From Chlamydiia bacterium (GTDB taxonomy: Bacteria > Chlamydiota > Chlamydiia > Chlamydiales > Simkaniaceae), in NCBI GenBank assembly GCA_020440405.1, contig JAGROF010000038.1, positions 1-11,905 on the forward strand: DNA of 11,905 nucleotides. The letters are read 5' to 3'. Positions 6,652 to 11,905 of the stretch are shown here, in pieces. The notes beneath the pieces are model-generated. The model saw only the letters and a list, made by a program, of their open reading frames with translations, was not told the origin of the DNA and made no database searches. The position numbers and the translations under genes are program-made. The first letter of the stretch is position 1. Every line of letters begins with the position of its first letter.

Positions 6652-8370
6652 CTACATTCTGTTCATTGTTTTAAGGCCAAGAATCTGAAGTCCTTTGGCT
6701 AAAACACGCGCGGTGAATTCGCAAAGAACAAGACGACTATTTTCTTCGGGAACTCCTTCTACACGACAGTCACGAAAAAAGGCGTGAAACTTTTCCGCAA
6801 GCTCATAGAGATAATCGGTCAGGCGGTTTGGGAGAAGATCCCGATCCATATGGGCAAGTGTTTCTCCAAACTGGCGGAGTTGCAGACCTAAAGCCACTTC
6901 CGTTGGGTGCGCCAGCTGAATAGGGGTCGTAGCAGAGAGCGCTTGAATATCCTTTTGGCACTTCCGCTTGATCCCTTGAATCCGCACATAGGAGTAAAGA
7001 AGATATGCGGCAGTATTCCCCTCAAAGTTGAGCATCCGATCATAACTAAAGATGTAGTCCTTCACACGGTGACAGGAAAGGTCCGCATATTTTACCGCAT
7101 CAACGCCCAAGATATGGGAGAGCTCATCGAGCTCTTTTTCCGTTCCATCTTGGAGCCGTTCTTTGAGCAGAAGGCGTGCCCGCCTCACTGCTTCAGACAA
7201 GAGATCTATTAACCTTTCTGTGTCTCCACTCCGCGTTTTGAACTTTTTCCCATCTGGCCCTAAAACAACTCCAAAGGGAACGTGCTCCACCTGCACTTTC
7301 TGAGGATCATAAATCCCTGCTTTCTCTGCAGCTTTAAAAACCATTTGGAAATGCAGTTGCTGTCCTGCATCCACAACATAAATGATCCGATCGGCTTTTT
7401 CTTCCCGGACCCGTTGCGCAAGAGCTGCCGCATCCGTTGAGGAATAATTAAATCCCCCATCTGATTTCTGAAGGATCATCGGAATGTCATATCCTTCGAG
7501 AAAGACACATTTAGCTCCATCAGAAACCTCAACAATCCTTGCCTTTTCATATTCCTCCACAATCTGTGGAAGGCGCGCATTGTAAAATGACTCCCCACGC
7601 TCTGTTAAAGAAACATCTAAGAAGTCATAGATTTCAGAGAATCCTCTGCGAGAGATTTCACAAATTTTCTTCCACGCTTGAAGAGCATCTTCTTCTCCTC
7701 CCTGGAGGCTGACAACTTGGAGTTGTGCCCGTTTCTTAAACTCAGGATCCGCATCAAAGACTTTTTTAGAAGCGCGATACCAGTTCATGAGTGAAGACAG
7801 GTCGGCTTCTTTTTCCCCTGAGAGAACACCCGGCTCTTTTTCTTTGAGGTAGGTGATTAACATCCCAAACTGAGTTCCCCAATCTCCAATGTGGTTGAGA
7901 CGCAAAACATCGTGCCCTAAAAACTCAAACAGGCGCGCTAAACTCTCTCCAATAATTGTGGAGCGAAGATGTCCCACATGGAGCTCTTTTGCCACATTAG
8001 GAGAAGAAAATTCGACAATAATTTTTTTCTTCTCTTCTAAAGCGGGGACTCCTAGCCGAGGGTCTGCAGCCGCCTCCGTAGCCTGCTTTGAAAGAAAAGA
8101 AGGAGATAAGGTAATATTGATGAATCCCGGCCCTGCAATCTCCAGTTTTTCAATCACCCCATCTTTCGGCCACTTTTCAACGATCTGCTCAGCAACTTTT
8201 CGAGGGTTGGATTTCAATGACTTAGCAAGTTTCATGGCGGAATTACATTGATAATGCCCAAACTGAGGATTTGTACTTTGAGTCACATCTGCAACCGAAT
8301 CTACCTCAGGAAAGCATTCTTGAATGATGGCACTTGCTTGCTCTTGGAGCTGTGTTGTCAAATTTTTCAT
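6652..8370 (-). CDS. argS: Arginyl-tRNA synthetase
   Basis: ArgRS charges tRNA-Arg in the cytoplasm. The 572-residue length matches bacterial class Ia ArgRS. In order one sees the N-terminal additional domain that recognises the tRNA D-loop (PQFGHYQCNSAMKLAKSL, 35-52), the signature SSPNVAKELHVGHLRST (122-138) holding the HIGH motif as HVGH (131-134), LNHIGDWGTQFGMLI, and the segment LGPDGKKFKTRSGDT that stands where other class I enzymes have KMSKS. The C-terminal DALR anticodon-binding domain follows (AAYLLYSYVRIQGI to the end at ..LKTMNRM). No catalytic residue appears missing. The N-terminus MKNLTTQLQEQASAIIQ fits family starts. There is no Shine-Dalgarno sequence, and the best promoter match ends 8 bases before the ATG. 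The MOMP-like gene follows on the same strand after a few bases. Confidence 0.97.
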   Translation of the reverse strand: MKNLTTQLQEQASAIIQECFPEVDSVADVTQSTNPQFGHYQCNSAMKLAKSLKSNPRKVAEQIVEKWPKDGVIEKLEIAGPGFINITLSPSFLSKQATEAAADPRLGVPALEEKKKIIVEFSSPNVAKELHVGHLRSTIIGESLARLFEFLGHDVLRLNHIGDWGTQFGMLITYLKEKEPGVLSGEKEADLSSLMNWYRASKKVFDADPEFKKRAQLQVVSLQGGEEDALQAWKKICEISRRGFSEIYDFLDVSLTERGESFYNARLPQIVEEYEKARIVEVSDGAKCVFLEGYDIPMILQKSDGGFNYSSTDAAALAQRVREEKADRIIYVVDAGQQLHFQMVFKAAEKAGIYDPQKVQVEHVPFGVVLGPDGKKFKTRSGDTERLIDLLSEAVRRARLLLKERLQDGTEKELDELSHILGVDAVKYADLSCHRVKDYIFSYDRMLNFEGNTAAYLLYSYVRIQGIKRKCQKDIQALSATTPIQLAHPTEVALGLQLRQFGETLAHMDRDLLPNRLTDYLYELAEKFHAFFRDCRVEGVPEENSRLVLCEFTARVLAKGLQILGLKTMNRM

Positions 8371-8378
8371 AGAGATTA

Positions 8379-8407
8379 ATCATGCTTTTACCCAGGGAAA
8401 TTGTCAA
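8379..8407 (-). promoter_or_regulatory. Predicted sigma-70-type promoter of argS
   Basis: On the minus strand a perfect TTGACA (8407-8402) is followed by a 17-base spacer and CATGAT (8384-8379, 4 of 6 to TATAAT). The argS ATG begins at 8370, only 8 bases past the -10 box, so transcription from here would start at or within a few bases of the start codon and give an almost leaderless mRNA. Confidence 0.5.
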
Positions 8408-8410
8408 GGG

Positions 8411-8439
8411 TTGATGATAAAGAGTTTTTCGGTTAGAAT
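8411..8439 (+). promoter_or_regulatory. Predicted sigma-70-type promoter of the DUF2709-tsaE-engB-dnaQ cluster
   Basis: TTGATG (8411-8416, 4 of 6), a 17-base spacer and TAGAAT (8434-8439, 5 of 6 to TATAAT) precede the ATG at 8472. GAAGGA (8457-8462), 9 bases before the ATG, is a good ribosome site. The -35 box lies only three bases (8408-8410) from the -35 box of the divergent argS promoter, so the two are arranged back to back. Confidence 0.55.
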
Positions 8440-8471
8440 GGAATGTCAAAAATATTGAAGGATACACTCAA

Positions 8472-9197
8472 ATGACCGAAACTGTCATTACCCCCAGCCT
8501 AAAAGAACTGCTGGCCGATTACCTAAAAAAACATCGAAAGTCTGATCTTTTAACAACTTACTTTTTCTTTCTAGAGAAGAAGTATAACATCCAACCTGTT
8601 TTGTTTTTGCGAGAAAAAACGATCTATCAGAGCAAGTCAGAGCTTTTGAAACGCCTTGAAGACGAAGGCAAACTATGGCGAGAAACGGAAATTAAGATCC
8701 AGGTGGGGACGCAATCGGTCAATGAAGCGACCAAAAAGATTTACATCTGTCCTTTCACAGGGAAAGTTTTTGGGGATAACACCCATCCTAACCCACAAGA
8801 TGCCATTTATGATTGGGTCTCTAAATGCCCCGAAAATAAAGAACGCAGTGATGGGATGAAAGTCAAGCGATTTTTCGTTTCAGAAGATCCTGAAGTGATT
8901 AAAAATTACATCCAGAAAAGACGAGAACCGATTACAAAAATCGTTTTCTCTTCTGGGGTTACAGGAAAATTATTCAATAGTAAGAAAGCTGTTCTAGACG
9001 ATTTTGAGAAAAACCAACTCAAAAGCATGGAGCTCGTTGATGTGCCTTCCCAAAATCGGTACAAAATTGAAGACCACTTTCTTGCCTTTATCCAAGAACA
9101 GCTTGACGACGCGCGCATTTCAGCCTTTGTCGATGCAATGAGCCTTTGCGATGAGTTTAAGACCCATGTCGCCCGCTGGGTTGAAGAGAATCAGTAA
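8472..9197 (+). CDS. Conserved chlamydial protein of unknown function (DUF2709/CT538-like)
   Basis: This 241-residue protein resembles the chlamydia-restricted family that includes C. trachomatis CT538; the assignment is from memory of sequence and gene order. It is soluble-looking, charged, and has no signal peptide or membrane helix. The N-terminal half is helical and basic, with FFFLEKKYNIQPVLFLREKT (31-50). The centre holds KIYICPFTGKVFGDNTHPNP (89-108) with C93, and a second cysteine at C119 (SKCPEN). At 156-168 a similar piece, KIVFSSGVTGKLF, occurs. The shared pattern K-I-x(3,5)-[PGV]-x-T-G-K-hydrophobic-F followed by a short helix suggests two copies of a small fold, of which only the first has cysteines. 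It leads an overlapping cluster with tsaE, engB and a dnaQ-like gene. The ATG is set by a good ribosome site and promoter. Function unknown. Confidence 0.82.
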   Translation: MTETVITPSLKELLADYLKKHRKSDLLTTYFFFLEKKYNIQPVLFLREKTIYQSKSELLKRLEDEGKLWRETEIKIQVGTQSVNEATKKIYICPFTGKVFGDNTHPNPQDAIYDWVSKCPENKERSDGMKVKRFFVSEDPEVIKNYIQKRREPITKIVFSSGVTGKLFNSKKAVLDDFEKNQLKSMELVDVPSQNRYKIEDHFLAFIQEQLDDARISAFVDAMSLCDEFKTHVARWVEENQ

Positions 9198-9600
9198 TTC
9201 TCATGAAGAAACGGTTGCAATTGGACAAGAGATTGGGAAGCTTTTGCCTCCCCATCTTGTTGTTTGCTTAACTGGAGATCTTGGAGCTGGAAAGACAACT
9301 TTAACCAAGGGGATTGTCGCCCAGATTACAGGGGTTTCTCCTCATACGATCAATAGCCCTACGTTCAATTATCTCCATATTTACGAAGGACAAAAAACCC
9401 TCTACCATATGGACTGTTATCGTTTAAAAAGCGAAGAAGATTTCCTAGCACGAGGACTGGATGAATACCTCGATGGACTTTGTTTGATTGAATGGCCAGA
9501 AAGAATCCCTTCCCTCCTCCCTCAAAAACGTGGAGTGATCACAATTGAGTACCTTGGGGAAAACCGTCGGAGCATTTTATATGAAGAAGCTCGTGTTTAA
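9166..9600 (+). CDS. tsaE: tRNA t6A biosynthesis ATPase TsaE (YjeE)
   Basis: TsaE is the ATPase that works with TsaB and TsaD to make threonylcarbamoyladenosine at A37 of ANN-decoding tRNAs. Seen are ISNSHEETVAIG (9-20), typical of the family N-terminus, a P-loop GDLGAGKTT (37-45), SPTFNYLHIYEG, the signature LYHMDCYRL (family pattern h-x-H-x-D-x-Y-R-L), and LDEYLDGLCLIEWPERI. The 144-residue length is normal. The start is uncertain: ATG 9151, ATG 9166 and TTG 9181 are all in frame and all lie inside the DUF2709 gene, and none has a convincing ribosome site. I chose 9166 as a compromise; 9181 would place the start exactly before KRISNS. The overlap implies translational coupling. The last 20 bases overlap engB. 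Confidence 0.93.
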   Translation: MSPAGLKRISNSHEETVAIGQEIGKLLPPHLVVCLTGDLGAGKTTLTKGIVAQITGVSPHTINSPTFNYLHIYEGQKTLYHMDCYRLKSEEDFLARGLDEYLDGLCLIEWPERIPSLLPQKRGVITIEYLGENRRSILYEEARV

Positions 9601-10171
9601 AAAAGCCGTCTTTCTCACTTCTGCCTTAAAAACAGAAGAGCTTCCCGCTGTTGCTCTTCCAGAAATTGCGGTTGTAGGGCGGTCAAATGTGGGAAAGTCT
9701 TCCTTGATTAACCATCTTCTCCGTTCAAAAACTGTGGCAAAGGTCTCATCGCGACCTGGAAAGACGCAACGCATCAACTGCTTTGTGATTGATGATGCTC
9801 TGCTCCTTGTTGATCTCCCAGGTTATGGCTATGCAAAAACATCCAAAAGCTTGCAAGAAGAATGGGGCGTCTGGATCGACAAATACCTTAAAGAGCGCGG
9901 CCTCAAGCTCATTCTCTTCCTGATTGATGCAAGAAGAGATCTTACTGAAGAAGATAAGCAGTTTATCATCTGGGCTGAGCACCACTGTATACCCCTTTTG
10001 TTGATTTTAACAAAGGGAGATAAACTGACTCAAAAAGAACAACATGCTATGCGAAAAAGGCTAGAGGACGAGAAAATCTTGAGTGGATTCCCCCCTCTCC
10101 TGTATTCTATAAAAGAAGGGAAGTGTAGAGAAGCCCTGATTCATGAGTTGAATAAAGCGCTATGGGACTAG
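9581..10171 (+). CDS. engB: Ribosome biogenesis GTPase EngB/YsxC
   Basis: EngB (YsxC, YihA) is a small TRAFAC-class GTPase needed for large ribosomal subunit assembly. The 196-residue protein from ATG 9581 has all G motifs: G1 GRSNVGKSS (33-41), G2 PGKTQ with T62, G3 DLPGYG (78-83), G4 TKGD (144-147; TKAD is more common) and G5 YSIKEG (175-180). The length fits the family (about 195). GGAG at 9569-9572, 8 bases before the ATG, lies within tsaE and fixes this start over an in-frame ATG-like start at 9545, which would add twelve unrelated residues. It overlaps tsaE by 20 bases and the next gene by 10, so all three are probably translated from one mRNA. Confidence 0.95.
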   Translation: MKKLVFKKAVFLTSALKTEELPAVALPEIAVVGRSNVGKSSLINHLLRSKTVAKVSSRPGKTQRINCFVIDDALLLVDLPGYGYAKTSKSLQEEWGVWIDKYLKERGLKLILFLIDARRDLTEEDKQFIIWAEHHCIPLLLILTKGDKLTQKEQHAMRKRLEDEKILSGFPPLLYSIKEGKCREALIHELNKALWD

Positions 10172-10911
10172 TACACAAAGATACATTTGTCTGTTTCGAC
10201 TGCGAAGCAACAGGACTGGATCCCGAAAAAGATCGGATCATTGAAATCGCTGCAGCGCGGTTCACTTTTGATGGGATTCAGGATTCCAAAGAAGATCTCA
10301 TTGATCCTGGTATCCTTATTCCCCAACACACCATCGAAATTCATCATATTACTGACGACATGATCCGAGGCAAGCCACACATGAAAGATGTCGTTGCTGA
10401 CTACTTGAAGTTCATTGGAGATCATGTTGTCATTGGTCACGGCATTCCTTTTGACCTGACTCTGCTTGATACTGAAGCAAAACGCGCCCATGTAGGATCC
10501 AAACTGACCCATCAAAAATACTTGGATACCCTGCGTCTTGCCCGTCTTTATGGAGAAAGCCCCACAAACTCTCTTGAAAGCCTTCGAAAACACTTCAATA
10601 TTAAAGCAGAAGGAGCTCATCGTGCGATGAGCGATGTTCTTGTGAATATTGAGGTTTTTAAACATTTAACTCGAAAGTTTAAAACGACTGAGGAAATCCT
10701 TAAAAGACTTGAAAAACCGATTGCTCTTAAATTAATGCCTCTTGGAAAACATAAGGGACGCCCCTTTCGCGAAGTCCCCATTGAATATCTCCGTTGGGCT
10801 GCGAATCAAGATTTTGATCAAGATCTTCTTTTTTCTCTCCGTTCTGAATTAAAAAAGAGAAAGCACGGAAACCAATTTTCACAAGCTGCTAACCCCTTTT
10901 CAGAATTATAA
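10162..10911 (+). CDS. dnaQ: DnaQ-like DEDDh 3'-5' exonuclease with C-terminal DUF3820-type domain
   Basis: This 249-residue protein begins with an exonuclease domain of the DNA polymerase III epsilon / RNase T superfamily. The four acidic residues and the histidine of the DEDDh site are visible: D13 and E15 in FDCEATGLD, D98 in GHGIPFDLTLL, and H153 and D158 in AHRAMSDV. HHITDDMIRGKP (61-72) is also typical. The C-terminal 60 residues hold LMPLGKHKGRPFREVPIEYL followed by RW, a small basic domain like DUF3820, found alone or attached to exonucleases in other bacteria. No clamp-binding QLSLF-type motif is evident, though QFSQAANPF near the end is a weak candidate. Chlamydiae annotate a similar protein (CT536) as DnaQ. 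Whether it proofreads for PolIII or acts as a separate repair or RNA nuclease cannot be told. The ATG lies within the last ten bases of engB. Confidence 0.9.
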   Translation: MGLVHKDTFVCFDCEATGLDPEKDRIIEIAAARFTFDGIQDSKEDLIDPGILIPQHTIEIHHITDDMIRGKPHMKDVVADYLKFIGDHVVIGHGIPFDLTLLDTEAKRAHVGSKLTHQKYLDTLRLARLYGESPTNSLESLRKHFNIKAEGAHRAMSDVLVNIEVFKHLTRKFKTTEEILKRLEKPIALKLMPLGKHKGRPFREVPIEYLRWAANQDFDQDLLFSLRSELKKRKHGNQFSQAANPFSEL

Positions 10912-10932
10912 GATAATGGTAGGGTTCAATTT

Positions 10933-11905
10933 ATGAGCAAACTTTCATTGCAAGACTTAGATATTCATGGAAAAAAAGTTCTAATGCGGGTCGATTTTAA
11001 TGTTCCGTTAGACGAACATGGGGCAATCAGCGATGATACCCGTATTGTTTTAGCTCTCCCTTCTATTCAATACATATTAGCTCAAGGTGGCCGCCTTATT
11101 TTAATGAGTCATTTTGGACGACCAAAAGGAAAAGTGGATCCCGAACTTTCTTTAAAGCCTTGTCGAGAACAACTCAGTCTTCTTCTCGAACAAGAGGTAA
11201 AATTTTCTCCAGATTGTATTGGGGAAAAGGCTCATGCACTTGCTGACAGCTTAAAGCCAGGGGAGGGCCTTCTTTTAGAAAACCTCCGCTTTCATGAAGG
11301 AGAAGAACATCCTGAAAAAGATCCTTCATTTGCAAAATCTTTAGCTTCGCTTGGAGAGATTTATGTCGATGATGCCTTTGGAGCCGCCCATCGCGCCCAC
11401 GCTTCCACTGTCACGATTACAGAATATTTCCCCAAAAAGTGCGTCATGGGTTTTTTGATGGAAAAGGAGATTTCCTATCTTTCAAAGGTCGTTCTTAATC
11501 CTAAACGCCCCTTTTATGCAATTATTGGCGGAGCAAAGATTGGAAGTAAAATAGGGGTTTTCAATACCTTGCGTCAAAAAGTTGACGCCATTTTCATAGG
11601 AGGAGGAATGGCTTTTACTTTCTTGAAGGCAAAGGGAGTTCCTATTGGAGACTCGATTTGCGACAATGAAAAACTAGAGGAAGCAAAACAATTTCTCAAA
11701 GACTGTGAAAAGCAAGCTATTCAAGTCCACCTTCCTATCGATATCGTGATTACAAATGAGACAGAAACTCAAATGATTCATATAAAAGAAGGGATTCCAG
11801 AAGGTTGGAAAGGAATGGATGTGGGGCCCCAAACGGTTGAAACATGGTCAGTTGACCTTAAAAAGGGGGCCACAATTTTCTGGAATGGCCCGATGGGAGT
11901 TTTTG
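10933..11905 (+). CDS. pgk: Phosphoglycerate kinase (3' end outside window)
   Basis: Pgk makes ATP and 3-phosphoglycerate from 1,3-bisphosphoglycerate in glycolysis. The first 324 codons are present, out of roughly 400 for the family. Motifs appear in order: RVDFNVP (19-25), SHFGRPKG (59-66), LLLENLRFHEGEE (113-125), VDDAFGAAHRAHAS (145-158), IIGGAKIGSKIGV (197-209), IFIGGGMAFTFLKAKG (220-235) and WNGPMGVF (317-324) at the window edge. In the GGAK motif, GSK replaces the more common VSDK, a mild deviation. AGGG at 10921-10924, 8 bases before the ATG, is a plausible ribosome site. The gene begins 21 bases after the exonuclease stop. GATAAT at 10912-10917 could be a -10 box but has no good -35, so read-through from the upstream cluster seems as likely. 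Confidence 0.97.
   Translation, partial: MSKLSLQDLDIHGKKVLMRVDFNVPLDEHGAISDDTRIVLALPSIQYILAQGGRLILMSHFGRPKGKVDPELSLKPCREQLSLLLEQEVKFSPDCIGEKAHALADSLKPGEGLLLENLRFHEGEEHPEKDPSFAKSLASLGEIYVDDAFGAAHRAHASTVTITEYFPKKCVMGFLMEKEISYLSKVVLNPKRPFYAIIGGAKIGSKIGVFNTLRQKVDAIFIGGGMAFTFLKAKGVPIGDSICDNEKLEEAKQFLKDCEKQAIQVHLPIDIVITNETETQMIHIKEGIPEGWKGMDVGPQTVETWSVDLKKGATIFWNGPMGVF

Noticed and set aside
6907..7212. 101-codon + strand open frame inside argS
   Set aside because: It lies antisense to the conserved ArgRS anticodon-binding region and has no features of its own.

Overview
The window looks like part of the chromosome of a chlamydia, most likely an environmental (Parachlamydiales-type) member. Three things point there. 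A broken outer-membrane barrel gene resembles the MOMP-like families of Waddlia, Simkania and Protochlamydia. A protein of the chlamydial DUF2709 type (CT538-like) is followed by tsaE and a dnaQ-like exonuclease, as I recall for CT538-CT537-CT536 of Chlamydia trachomatis. A flavodoxin-less CysJ sits tail to tail with an unusual IspF, as in CT435/CT434. Family assignments come from motif recognition, not from a database search. Gene density is very high. No stretch over about 100 bases lacks a gene, and I see no tRNA, rRNA, CRISPR array, IS element or phage gene.

Layout from left to right. (1) The 3' part of gltX (+), whose end is overlapped on the opposite strand by a 48-codon lipoprotein gene. 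(2) cysJ (+) and ispF (-), converging with overlapping 3' ends. (3) A run of + strand genes: an orphan ATP-grasp protein, murA and epmB. (4) On the - strand, a MOMP-like gene with two frameshifts, just downstream of argS. (5) A compact divergent promoter region between argS and the next + strand cluster. (6) The + strand cluster DUF2709 gene - tsaE - engB - dnaQ-like exonuclease - pgk. Its first four genes overlap one another; pgk follows after 21 bases and runs off the window.

Most content is housekeeping: aminoacyl-tRNA synthesis (gltX, argS), tRNA t6A formation (tsaE), EF-P beta-lysylation (epmB), ribosome assembly (engB), isoprenoid synthesis by the MEP route (ispF), peptidoglycan precursor synthesis (murA) and glycolysis (pgk). 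The less explained parts are the ATP-grasp protein beside murA, the DUF2709 protein with an internal repeat, the reductase without a recognisable partner, the small lipoprotein and the frameshifted porin-like gene. I found no sign of a defence, mobile or otherwise new multi-gene system, and I do not claim one.
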